Shown here piece after piece: positions 22,075 through 30,119 of a stretch of 64,000 nt of DNA. The first letter of the stretch is position 1; each line of letters starts with the position of its first letter. The notes beneath the pieces are model-generated. The model saw only the letters and a program-made list of their open reading frames with translations, was not told where the DNA came from and made no database searches. The position numbers and the translations under genes are program-made. The DNA is from Streptomyces chrestomyceticus JCM 4735 (GTDB lineage Bacteria > Actinomycetota > Actinomycetes > Streptomycetales > Streptomycetaceae): the NCBI RefSeq assembly GCF_003865135.1, contig NZ_BHZC01000001.1, positions 6,634,001-6,698,000 of the forward strand, in the 5' to 3' direction.

Positions 22075-22390
22075 GGGAGGGGAACCTTCCGACGGGTGCA
22101 AGGGGCGCCGCCGAGGCTGCGGCCAGGGGGGAAGAAGCACGCTGCGCTCGGCGACGACATCCACCCTGGGAAGTGGTCGGCGGGGTTGGCAATACCCGGA
22201 CGTACTAGTGGATCTCGCACGCGAGGTGAAAGGTCCCACCCGTTCCGGCCCGCGGCGGAGCGGATCGACGGGAGGGGAGGGTCTACGAAAGGGGGTCGTA
22301 CGGGGGCGGAAGTCCTGTGGGTGGGGTCACACGGGGGTGGGTGAGGGTAAGGGCCCATATTGGGCATTGGGCCTTACTGTCGGCCCTGGC
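22075..22390. other. Intergenic region between transglycosylase-like gene and ECF operon
   Basis: 316 bases holding the ECF operon terminator at one end and presumably the transglycosylase promoter at the other. I looked on the minus strand for the ydaO (c-di-AMP) riboswitch common before such genes and did not find its conserved core. Confidence 0.5.
22347..22377. terminator. Hairpin terminator of the ECF transporter operon
   Basis: On the minus strand GTAAGGCCCA pairs with TGGGCCCTTAC (one bulged base) across a 10-base AT-containing loop, 13 bases after the S-component stop codon. Confidence 0.6.
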
Positions 22391-23302
22391 TCAGAGTCCC
22401 TTCACCCCTTGCTGCTGCTCCGGCTTCGGGGGTGTCGGTTCCGGGCGGTCGAACGTCGCCGGGGCGTCGAAGGCCGCGCGGCGGGTGGCGCGGCGCAGGG
22501 CCTTGAGGAGGGTGGGGCCGAGGGTGAGGGTGAGGATCACCGTGACCGCGGCCCGGGGCAGGTCCCAGCCCAGCGAGGTCGCCAGGCAGTAGGCGACGAA
22601 GCGCGCCAGGTTCTCGGGCAGCGGGTCGCCCGGCACGAAGGAGACGCCGGTGGCCAGGCCGCCGATGTAGGGCCAGCCCTGGAGGTTCATGACCAGGCCG
22701 TACAGGACGGCGGAGACCCCGCCGTACACCGCGATCATGACGATTTCGCGGCGGCCGCGCAGCCGGTCCGGGCCCGGCAGCAGGCCCGCGCCCATCGCCA
22801 CCCACCCCATCGACAGCATCTGGAACGGCAGCCACGGCCCCACCCCGCCGGTCAGCAGCGCGGAGGCGAACATCGACACCGAACCGAGCACGAACCCGAA
22901 GCCCGGCCCCAGTACCCGCCCGGACAGCACCATCAGGAAGAACATCGGCTCGATGCCGGCGGTGCCCGCGCCCAGCGGCCGCATCGCCGCGCCCGCGGCG
23001 GCCAGGACGCCGAGCATGGCGATGGCCTTCGCGTCGAGGCCGGGCGCGCCGCCCGTCGCCGAGGACGCCGAGGTGTCGGCGATCGTGGCCACGACGACGG
23101 CGAGCAGCAGCGGCAGCAGGGCCGCGAACAGCCACGGCGCGTCCTTGGAGTGCGCGAGGCCGGAGGCGGAGCCGGCCAGCAGGGGCCAGCCGAAGGCCAT
23201 CACGCCGATGGCGGAGATCAGGACGAGCGCGGCAACGGCGCGCGGGCCCAGCCGTACCGCGCGTGCCTGCCGGTCCGGCGGAGCGGGGAGCGTACGGGTC
23301 AT
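22391..23302 (-). CDS. ECF transporter S component (substrate-binding membrane subunit)
   Basis: 303 residues with about eight hydrophobic helices. The segment MFFLMVLSGRVLGPGFGFVLGS then GGVGPWLPFQMLSMGWVAMGAG is typical of ECF S components of the vitamin group. The start overlaps the ATPase stop (ATGA). Being the last gene of an operon led by a cobalamin riboswitch, it most likely recognises cobalamin or a corrinoid; the substrate call is by context. The C-terminus ends in a Pro/Gln-rich tail. Confidence 0.8.
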   Translation of the reverse strand: MTRTLPAPPDRQARAVRLGPRAVAALVLISAIGVMAFGWPLLAGSASGLAHSKDAPWLFAALLPLLLAVVVATIADTSASSATGGAPGLDAKAIAMLGVLAAAGAAMRPLGAGTAGIEPMFFLMVLSGRVLGPGFGFVLGSVSMFASALLTGGVGPWLPFQMLSMGWVAMGAGLLPGPDRLRGRREIVMIAVYGGVSAVLYGLVMNLQGWPYIGGLATGVSFVPGDPLPENLARFVAYCLATSLGWDLPRAAVTVILTLTLGPTLLKALRRATRRAAFDAPATFDRPEPTPPKPEQQQGVKGL

Positions 23303-25170
23303 GCCGTGGCCTCCAGGGCGTGGGCGACCTGGGGCACGGTGAGCCACGGCAGCGGCGCCAGCACCTTGGAGACCTGCGGGGCGAAGGCGGGCGAGGAGAC
23401 GACGACCTCGGCGGTCGGGCCGTCCGCGACGATCTCGCCGTCCGCGAGGATGACGACCCGGTGGGCCAGCTCGGCGGCCAGTTCGACGTCGTGGGTGGCC
23501 AGGACGATCGCGTGCCCCTCGGCGGCCAGCCCGCGCAGCAGCTCCACGAGACGGCCCTTGGCCGCGTAGTCCAGACCGCGGGTCGGCTCGTCGAGCAGGA
23601 GCAGCGGCGGCCGGGCGGTCAGGACGACGGCCAGCGCGAGGGCGAGCCGCTGGCCTTCGGAGAGGTCGCGCGGGTGGGTGCCGTCCTGTACGTCCGGGAG
23701 CAGCCGGGTGACCAGGCCGCGGCAGGTGCCGGGGGCGGCGTCCGCGTCGTGGTCGGCGGCGGCGCACTCGGCGGCGACGGTGTCCGCGTACAGGAGGTCG
23801 CGCGGCTCCTGCGGTACGAGGCCGACGTGCCGCAGCAGCGTGCGCGGTGCGGTGCGGTGCGGAGCCGCGCCGCCGACGCGCACCGAGCCGGCGGCGGGCT
23901 CGTGCATGCCGACGAGGGTGGTGAGCAGGGTGGACTTGCCCGCGCCGTTGCGGCCCATGAGGGCGATCGTCTCGCCGGCGCGGACGGTCAGGCCGACGCG
24001 GTGCAGGGCGTCGGTCCGGCCGCGCCGTACGGAGAGTCCGACGGTCTCGGCGGCGAGCGGGCCACCGGAGCCCTCGGACGCGGATGCGGACGCGGACCCG
24101 GATGCGGACGCCTGCCCGGACCCGGAACCGGACCCGGAACCGGACCCGGCCCCTGACGTCGCTCCGCCCCGGAGGCGGTCCTCGCGGCGGCGCCACCGCC
24201 CGAAGCGCTTACGGGCGGAGCCGGCGACCTCCGGGCCGGGGCCGGTGCCGGCACCGGTGTCGAGACCGGACGTCCCGGGACCGGCGCCCACCTCCGTCAC
24301 TGCCTCCGTCACGGCCGCCGCCCCGGGAAGCCCTCCGTTTCCCCCCGGCTCCACCCCGGCCAGCCGCTCGCGCAGCGACGACGCCTTGCGGCGGGCGTCG
24401 CGTACCGAGAGCGGCAGCGGTGACCAGTGGGCGAGCCGGCCCAGGGCCACCACCGGCGGGTGGACGGGGGAGACGGCCATGATGTCGGCGGGCGCGCCGA
24501 CGACCGGGGGCGCGCCGGGCGCGGGCAGCAGGATGACCTGGTCGGCGTACTGGACGACGCGCTCCAGCCGGTGCTCGGCCAGCAGGACCGTCGTCCCGAG
24601 GTCGTGCACCAGGCGTTGCAGCACGGCGAGCACCTCCTCGGCGGCGGCCGGGTCGAGGGCCGAGGTCGGCTCGTCCAGGACCAGCACCTTGGGGTGGGTG
24701 GTGAGCACCGAGCCGATGGCGACGCGCTGCTGCTGCCCGCCGGAGAGCGTGGTGATGGCGCGGTCGCGCAGGTCGGCGAGGCCGAGGAGGTCCAGGGTCT
24801 CCTCGACGCGGCGCCGCATGACGTCCGGGGCCAGGCCCAGCGACTCCATGCCGTACGCGAGTTCGTCCTCGACGGTGTCGGTGACGAAGTGGGCGAGCGG
24901 GTCCTGGCCGACGGTGCCGACCACGTCGGCCAGTTCGCGCGGCTTGTGGGTACGGGTGTCCCGGCCGGCCACGGTGACGCGGCCGCGCAGGGTGCCGCCG
25001 GTGAAGTGCGGCACGAGGCCGCAGACGGCGTTCAGCACGGTGGACTTGCCGACGCCGGAGGGGCCGACGAGCAGGCACAGTTCGCCTTCGGGCACGGTCA
25101 GGTCGATGCCCTGGACGGCGGGTTCCGCGGCGTCCCCGTAGGTGACCGACACCTGGTCGAAGCGGATCAC
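23299..25170 (-). CDS. ECF transporter ATPase with two fused ABC domains (EcfA-A')
   Basis: 623 residues. Domain 1 (1-235): Walker A GPSGVGKST, signature LSGGQQQR, Walker B VLVLDEPTSALD. Domain 2 (from about 390): Walker A GRNGAGKST, signature LSEGQRLALAL, Walker B LLLLDEPTRGLD. Between them is a 130-residue linker with SerGly/SerAla repeats, compositionally simple. Both halves are complete, so one polypeptide supplies the ATPase dimer that powers the S and T components. GTG 25170 overlaps the EcfT stop (GTGA). Confidence 0.9.
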   Translation of the reverse strand: MIRFDQVSVTYGDAAEPAVQGIDLTVPEGELCLLVGPSGVGKSTVLNAVCGLVPHFTGGTLRGRVTVAGRDTRTHKPRELADVVGTVGQDPLAHFVTDTVEDELAYGMESLGLAPDVMRRRVEETLDLLGLADLRDRAITTLSGGQQQRVAIGSVLTTHPKVLVLDEPTSALDPAAAEEVLAVLQRLVHDLGTTVLLAEHRLERVVQYADQVILLPAPGAPPVVGAPADIMAVSPVHPPVVALGRLAHWSPLPLSVRDARRKASSLRERLAGVEPGGNGGLPGAAAVTEAVTEVGAGPGTSGLDTGAGTGPGPEVAGSARKRFGRWRRREDRLRGGATSGAGSGSGSGSGSGQASASGSASASASEGSGGPLAAETVGLSVRRGRTDALHRVGLTVRAGETIALMGRNGAGKSTLLTTLVGMHEPAAGSVRVGGAAPHRTAPRTLLRHVGLVPQEPRDLLYADTVAAECAAADHDADAAPGTCRGLVTRLLPDVQDGTHPRDLSEGQRLALALAVVLTARPPLLLLDEPTRGLDYAAKGRLVELLRGLAAEGHAIVLATHDVELAAELAHRVVILADGEIVADGPTAEVVVSSPAFAPQVSKVLAPLPWLTVPQVAHALEATA

Positions 25171-26390
25171 TGAGGGGACTCCTTCGTGTGCGGCGCGCCC
25201 TGCGCCGGAGACTTCCTTACCCGTGCCCGCCCGGCACCCGGCTCTCCTGACCCCGACCCCGGCCCCGGCTCCGTCTCCACCTCGGCCCCCGCCGCCCGCT
25301 GCGGCAGCGGTGCGACGAACGCCGGGAGCAGCCCCACCAGGACACCGGCCGCGGGCCACAGCGGGAGGACGGGCGCGGTGAGCGGGACGGCGGGCGGGTG
25401 CAGGGCGGCCGGGTCGTAGGAGTTCGCCCAGATCGTCAGGGCGGCCACCGCGATGCCGGAGCCCGACACCAGCCAGGCGCGCACACCCCACCGGTCGGGC
25501 CGGTAGCGGCTGCGTACGGACCGGCGGCCGCCCAGCCACAGTCCGGCGAGGGCCGCGGCGAGCCCGGCGAGCAGCACCGGCAGGCCGTACGCGGCCCCGG
25601 TGTCGGCCAGCAGCCCGTACGTACCGGCGCAGACGCCGAGCAGGCCGCCGAGGGTGAGGGCGGTGGTGGTGTGCCGTACGGCGGGCGGCACCTGCGCCGT
25701 ACGGCCGTAACCGCGCGCGTCCATCGCCGCCGCCAGCGACACCGAACGTTCCAGCGCGCCCTCCAGGACCGGCAGCCCGACCTGGAACAGCGCCTTGACG
25801 CCCCGGTCCGGGCGGCCGCGCAGCCGGCGCGCCGCCCGCAGCCGCTGTACGTCGGCGACGAGGTTGGGTGCGAAGGTCATCGCGACGACGACCGCGACGC
25901 CCGCCTCGTACAGGGCGCCCGGCAGGGACTTCAGCAGGCGTGCCGGGCTGGCGAGCGCGTTCGCGGCGCCGACGCAGATCAGCAGGGTGCCCAGCTTCAG
26001 CCCGTCGTAGAAGGCGAAGAGCATGCCCTCGGCGGTGACCCGGCCGCCGATGCGCACCCCGCGCGCCCACTCGGGCAGCGGCACTTCCGGCAGTGTCACC
26101 AGGGTGTGCGTGCCCGGGATGGGCGAGCCCAGGAAGAACGCGAAGACCAACCGGATGACGATCACCAGCAGGCCGAGTTTGAGGAACGCGCCGTACGAGC
26201 GGGCCCACGGCGCGTCCGTGCGGCGCGCCGCGACGACGTACCCGGCGACGCCGATCAGCAGGCCCAGCAGCAGCGGGTTGGTCGTCCGGGACGCCGCGGT
26301 GGCCAGGCCCAGCGCCCACAGCCACCAGGCGCCCGCGTGCAGCGCGGTGGAGCGGGTGGCGCGGGGGACGCCGAGGGCGCGGGCGCTCAT
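25167..26390 (-). CDS. ECF transporter T component (EcfT, CbiQ-like)
   Basis: 407 residues, five to eight hydrophobic helices. The coupling motifs are present: AARRLRGRPD and AAMDARGYGR (the two Ala-Arg-Gly-type motifs that dock on the ATPases). GTHTLVTLPEVPLPEW and KLGTLLICVGAANALASP precede them. The C-terminal 40 residues are Pro/Gly/Glu-rich. Overlaps with both neighbours indicate one operon. Confidence 0.88.
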   Translation of the reverse strand: MSARALGVPRATRSTALHAGAWWLWALGLATAASRTTNPLLLGLLIGVAGYVVAARRTDAPWARSYGAFLKLGLLVIVIRLVFAFFLGSPIPGTHTLVTLPEVPLPEWARGVRIGGRVTAEGMLFAFYDGLKLGTLLICVGAANALASPARLLKSLPGALYEAGVAVVVAMTFAPNLVADVQRLRAARRLRGRPDRGVKALFQVGLPVLEGALERSVSLAAAMDARGYGRTAQVPPAVRHTTTALTLGGLLGVCAGTYGLLADTGAAYGLPVLLAGLAAALAGLWLGGRRSVRSRYRPDRWGVRAWLVSGSGIAVAALTIWANSYDPAALHPPAVPLTAPVLPLWPAAGVLVGLLPAFVAPLPQRAAGAEVETEPGPGSGSGEPGAGRARVRKSPAQGAPHTKESPQ

Positions 26391-27118
26391 CCGCGGCGGC
26401 GGCGAGCCTGCCACCCGGCCGCCGCGCCCAGGACGACCAGGACGGCGAGGCCACCGATCAGTCCGGCGGAGGGGCCGCCCGAAGCGTCGTCGTCCGCCTG
26501 CTTCCCGGCGGCGGACGCGCCGTCGGAAGCACCCGGGTCCGGCACGCCGGAGGCGGAAGCGGAACCGGAAGCAGCACCGGAAGCCTTGTCCGCGCACCCC
26601 GCCTTCGGATATCCGGCGATCGCGCACAGCAGCGCGTTCGCGTCGTACCGCAGCGGCTTGGCGACGGCCGCCAGCGCGTCACCGACCGTCCCGTCCTCGG
26701 GCAGCCGGGCGCACTCCGTACGGACCGGTGGCGGGTTCTCCCCGGCCGCCGCCTCCGCCTTCGTGCCGAAGTCGAGGACCAGGCCGACGCGCTTGGTGCC
26801 GTCCTGCGCGGGCGTCTGCCCGCAGATCGCGGCGAAGTCCGCGGCCCGGCGCGGCTTGCCGGCCGCCGCCGAGTCGGCGCTGACGGTGAAACGGAAGCCC
26901 GCCACGGCGCCGTCCCGGGGGCGGCTGGTGGCCGGCCCCTCGGTCGCGTACGACCAGCCGCCGTCCCCGGAGGCCGGGGCGCCGGCGGCGGGCCCGTCCC
27001 AGAAGGACCAGTAGCGGTACTCCTGCGCCTGGGCGGGCGCCGCGCCCAGGCCCGTGACCGTACCGGCCAGGGCCAGGGCGCCGAGGAGGCGGGCGGAGCG
27101 GGACCGCGGCAGGCGCAT
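26387..27118 (-). CDS. SCO2322-type secreted, C-terminally anchored protein
   Basis: 243 residues. Signal peptide (LLGALALAGTVTGLGAAPAQA), mature start QEYRYWSFWDG, a compact domain containing cysteines (ICGQTP, RTECARLP, LLCAIAGYPKAGCA), a Ser/Gly/Asp-rich linker and a C-terminal membrane helix (GLIGGLAVLVVLGAAAGW) with basic tail. It starts one base inside the stop of the alpha-barrel gene (TGATG). I infer a surface accessory subunit for the transporter, analogous to a second domain of a vitamin-binding protein. Confidence 0.72.
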   Translation of the reverse strand: MRLPRSRSARLLGALALAGTVTGLGAAPAQAQEYRYWSFWDGPAAGAPASGDGGWSYATEGPATSRPRDGAVAGFRFTVSADSAAAGKPRRAADFAAICGQTPAQDGTKRVGLVLDFGTKAEAAAGENPPPVRTECARLPEDGTVGDALAAVAKPLRYDANALLCAIAGYPKAGCADKASGAASGSASASGVPDPGASDGASAAGKQADDDASGGPSAGLIGGLAVLVVLGAAAGWQARRRRG

Positions 27119-28449
27119 CAGACGTCGCTCTTCTTCCGGCGGCCGCTGAGCAGGAACCCGGCGCCGATGCTCGCCACGAACACGATGCCGAAGATCCACC
27201 ACACGCCGGAGTTCTGGTCGTCCTGGTCCTGCGCGTCCTTCTCGGGCGCGGCGGACGGCGCGGAGCTGCCGGCCGGCTTGGGGCCGGTGGCGTTGAGCTG
27301 CGCGACCAGGTCGGCGCCGCCGAAGGAGCGCGGGTCGGCGCCCGCGGCGTGCGCGGCGAGCACCAGTTGCGCGTACGCGGCCGGGCCGGCCTCCTTGGCC
27401 CAGTTCGCGGAGTTCTTCTCCAGCCACTTCAGCGGCGCCTGCGCGGCGGCCCCGTGCGACCCGGCGGCGAGGGCCACCACGGCGTCGGCGGTGTTGCCGA
27501 CGTCGGGCTGGTCCTCGGCGCCGGGCATCGCGGACTTCAGGTGCTGGCCGTTCGCGCCGAGCACCGCGGCCAGGTAGGCGGCGCCGCCCTCGGCGGCCTG
27601 CTTCGGGTCCCGCTTCGCGTCCTTGTCCGCCGCCCCGCCGTCACACTTCAGGGGCTTCACCGGCTCGTTGACGTCCTTGCCCGCCGGGTCGACCACGAAG
27701 CCGTCGCCCAGCCCGCCGAGCACGGCGGCGGCCGTGGCGTCCGCGTTCGGGGCCAGCTTGCCGTCCTTGGGCTGGAAGGCGAACGCGCCGCGTTCCCCTT
27801 CCTTCGCGTCGCAGCCGAGCTGGAAGGTGACCAGCGCGTCGTACGGGGACTTGCCGCCCTTCCGCACGGACTCCGGCTTCTCACCCGCCGCCTTGAGCGC
27901 GCCGATCACCACGGAGGTGGAGTTGGCGTCACTGGGCGAGCCGCCCGTCGAGGGCCAGCCGCCGTCGTCGTTCTGTACCGACTTCAGCCACTTCACGGCC
28001 TTCTGTACGGCGTCGTCGTGCCCGCCGAGCGCGGCCAGCGCCTGTACCGCGGCGCTCGTCTGGTTGGTGTCCCGCATGGTCTTGTCGTCGCACGCCTTGG
28101 CCGGGTCGGCGCGGTAGGCGCTGAAGGCGCCGTCGGAGCACTGCTGCCCGGCGAGCCAGTCGACGCCCGTCACCGACGGACGCACCCCGACGGTGCGCTG
28201 TGCGAGGAGGGCGAGCGACTGCCGCCACACGCCGTCGTACTGCGGGTCCTTGGTGCCGTACAGCCCGTCGGGCAGCTTCGACGCCTGCGCGGCCGGCGCG
28301 GGGGAGTCGGCGGCCGCCACGGGGGTACCGGCCGCGCACAGCACGGCGGCGCCGGCCAGCGCCGCGGCGGCGCGGCGCGCCAGGGCGGCGAAGGTGGGGG
28401 CCGTGGAAGCCCTGGGAGCCAGGGGAGCCTGGGAAGCCGTGGTGGCCAT
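27118..28449 (-). CDS. Exported prenyltransferase/squalene-oxidase-repeat protein, transcobalamin-like fold class
   Basis: 443 residues. N-terminal signal sequence, mature chain of alpha/alpha-barrel repeats (GQQCSDGAFSAYRADP, VKWLKSVQNDDGGWPSTGG, DANSTSVVIGALKAAG, GNTADAVVALAAG), an acidic linker and a C-terminal helix (VWWIFGIVFVASIGAGFLL) with a basic tail. The fold class is shared by terpene cyclases and the alpha domain of transcobalamin/intrinsic factor. Position directly after a cobalamin riboswitch and before an ECF transporter argues for surface cobalamin binding rather than prenyl transfer. That is inference; no ligand residue can be assigned. Confidence 0.8.
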   Translation of the reverse strand: MATTASQAPLAPRASTAPTFAALARRAAAALAGAAVLCAAGTPVAAADSPAPAAQASKLPDGLYGTKDPQYDGVWRQSLALLAQRTVGVRPSVTGVDWLAGQQCSDGAFSAYRADPAKACDDKTMRDTNQTSAAVQALAALGGHDDAVQKAVKWLKSVQNDDGGWPSTGGSPSDANSTSVVIGALKAAGEKPESVRKGGKSPYDALVTFQLGCDAKEGERGAFAFQPKDGKLAPNADATAAAVLGGLGDGFVVDPAGKDVNEPVKPLKCDGGAADKDAKRDPKQAAEGGAAYLAAVLGANGQHLKSAMPGAEDQPDVGNTADAVVALAAGSHGAAAQAPLKWLEKNSANWAKEAGPAAYAQLVLAAHAAGADPRSFGGADLVAQLNATGPKPAGSSAPSAAPEKDAQDQDDQNSGVWWIFGIVFVASIGAGFLLSGRRKKSDV

Positions 28450-28849
28450 CGGGTCGGTGCCTCTCGGGTCAGGTCGCTGCGGTGGGTCCGCGGTGGGCCG
28501 GTGGTGGGTGCTGCGGTGGGTGCGCAGCCGCACTCGGACGCCCCGCCGCCCGCCGGTCGACGACCGGCCGCGGTGGCACCGGGCTCAGCTCCGCATACCT
28601 CGACGGTGCCGCGCGCCGGGCGTCCGCGCGAGGAGGCGCGGCCTTCCGGCGGCGGGAGCCTTGGTCGTGCCCCAGCGGGTGCTCCGGCTCGGCGGGCGCA
28701 CGGCGGCCGTACGTCCCGGATCACGGTTGCGGGTCAGCGCCGGATTTCCACCGGCTTCCCCCGATCGGGCACAGGATGAAATTGTCTCGCACACCTTAAC
28801 CGGCGGGCCGGGCGAGCCCCGGGTACGGGCTGCCCGGCAGACGCCCGCC
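28450..28849. other. Leader region containing the cobalamin riboswitch
   Basis: 400 bases without a protein gene between the alpha-barrel gene and the MBL hydrolase gene. It holds the riboswitch aptamer (28655-28796) and about 200 bases of GC-rich leader with possible hairpins before ATG 28449. Confidence 0.7.
28655..28796 (-). promoter_or_regulatory. Cobalamin (adenosylcobalamin) riboswitch
   Basis: On the minus strand the conserved core reads GCCGGTG-GAAATCC-GGCGCTG and then ACCCGCAACCGTGA (about 28756-28721). The B12 box GAGCCGGAGCACCCGC follows at 28690-28675. These blocks, in this order and spacing, are the hallmark of the class I cobalamin aptamer. Binding of the cofactor normally lowers expression of the downstream uptake or synthesis genes; here the five-gene ECF operon. 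Confidence 0.93.
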
Positions 28850-29923
28850 TCACACCGCCCGGTACGTCACCGGCTCCGGCCCCGGCACCGCCTCCGCCAG
28901 CCCCAGCCGCACCAGCCGCCGCAGATGCGCCTCCGCCTCCGCGACCGCGATGGTGCGCGACGCGTACGGGATGCGCTCCCACGGCCGGTTCCACTCCATG
29001 GCCTCGGCGAGCTGCCACGGAGTGCGCGGTACGGCGAGCAGCGCGCGCAGCCCGGCCAGCCGCTCCTCGTGGTGGGCGAGCAGTTCACGGACCCGGTCGG
29101 CCGCGTCCGTGAACGCGTGCTGATGGGCGGGGAGCACCTCGGCGGGCGCGAGCCGGGCGACGCGTTCCAGGGAGGCCAGGTAGTCGCCGAGGGGGTCGCC
29201 GGGTGTCGCGTCGTCCGGGTCCTCGTAGAGCCCGATGTGCGGACTGATGCCCGGCAGCAGGTGGTCGCCGGAGAAGAGCCGGCCGTGGCCCGGCCGCCGG
29301 GCCGGGTGCTCCTCCTCCAGGTGCAGGCACACATGGCCGGGGGTGTGGCCGGGCGTCCAGACGGCGCGCAGCCGGCGGCCGGGCAGGTCGAGGAGTGCGC
29401 CGGGCGCGATCTCGCGGTCGGGCAGCGCCGCCCGCTGCCCGGGGAGGTCACGCACCGGCCCCTTGGCGCGCACCCGACGCAGGGGCGCCAGGTGGCTGTC
29501 GGGCGCGCCGGCCGCGGCCAGCTTGGCGATCAGGTGGTCCAGCCACCGGCCGGGTTCGGCCTCCCGGGTACGGCGTACGACGGCGGCGTCCGCCGCGTGC
29601 ATCGCGATCCACGCGCCGGACGCCTCCCGTACGCGGGCGGAGAGGCCGTGGTGGTCGGGATGGTGGTGCGTGATGAGGACCCCGTGCAGGTCGGTGACGT
29701 CGAAGCCGCAGGCGGTGATCCCGGCGGTCAGGGTGTCCCAGGCGTCCGGGTCGTCCCACCCGGTGTCCACGAGGACGGGGCCGCGGCCGGTCTCCAGGAG
29801 GTGGACGAGGGTGTGGCCGAGCGGATTGTCCGGGATGGGGACGGCGATCGACCACACGCCGCCCCGGTGGTCGGTCACCCGGGGTCCGGCCGCCGCCGTC
29901 CCGGTCCGGGCCGCTGCCGTCAT
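28850..29923 (-). CDS. Metallo-beta-lactamase-fold hydrolase
   Basis: 357 residues. The zinc motif HHHPDHHG (HxHxDH), a later GHTPGHVCLHL and FSGDHLLPG give the usual two-metal site. The C-terminal 90 residues are helical with a small winged-helix-like end (HLRRLVRLGLAEAV). GGAGG lies eight bases before ATG 29923. It is divergent from the aldehyde dehydrogenase, sharing an intergenic region with a KstR-like box, so a role in CoA-ester or lactone hydrolysis during sterol breakdown is possible but unproven. Confidence 0.85.
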   Translation of the reverse strand: MTAAARTGTAAAGPRVTDHRGGVWSIAVPIPDNPLGHTLVHLLETGRGPVLVDTGWDDPDAWDTLTAGITACGFDVTDLHGVLITHHHPDHHGLSARVREASGAWIAMHAADAAVVRRTREAEPGRWLDHLIAKLAAAGAPDSHLAPLRRVRAKGPVRDLPGQRAALPDREIAPGALLDLPGRRLRAVWTPGHTPGHVCLHLEEEHPARRPGHGRLFSGDHLLPGISPHIGLYEDPDDATPGDPLGDYLASLERVARLAPAEVLPAHQHAFTDAADRVRELLAHHEERLAGLRALLAVPRTPWQLAEAMEWNRPWERIPYASRTIAVAEAEAHLRRLVRLGLAEAVPGPEPVTYRAV

Positions 29924-30025
29924 CCGCCGCACCTCCGCGTCCGCGCGGACGTGCCGCGCCCCCGTACCGAGCACCGTACCGAGCCCTCCGTGCCGGAGCC
30001 CGTGCCGAGCATTGCCCAGCATAAC

Positions 30026-30039
30026 TAGAACTGGTATCA
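30026..30039. promoter_or_regulatory. KstR-like operator box before the aldehyde dehydrogenase
   Basis: TAGAACTGGTATCA matches TNNAACNNGTTNNA with one mismatch (GTA for GTT). It lies 80 bases upstream of the aldehyde dehydrogenase ATG and 102 bases upstream of the MBL gene. Confidence 0.6.
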
Positions 30040-30119
30040 GTCCTGATGCAGCGTCAGAAACTCTCCGCGCCAGCCCGGTTCGCCACTACATCCCGTCCGA
30101 CCCCCAGGAGGCGGCAGCC

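Noticed and set aside
22075..22390. Possible c-di-AMP (ydaO) riboswitch before the transglycosylase-like gene
   Set aside because: Expected by analogy with rpf-type genes, but the conserved aptamer segments were not found on the minus strand.
23299..26454. 1051-residue frame joining part of the EcfT region to the ATPase
   Set aside because: The segment before GTG 25170 is a shadow of EcfT; the GTG overlaps the EcfT stop as expected for an operon.
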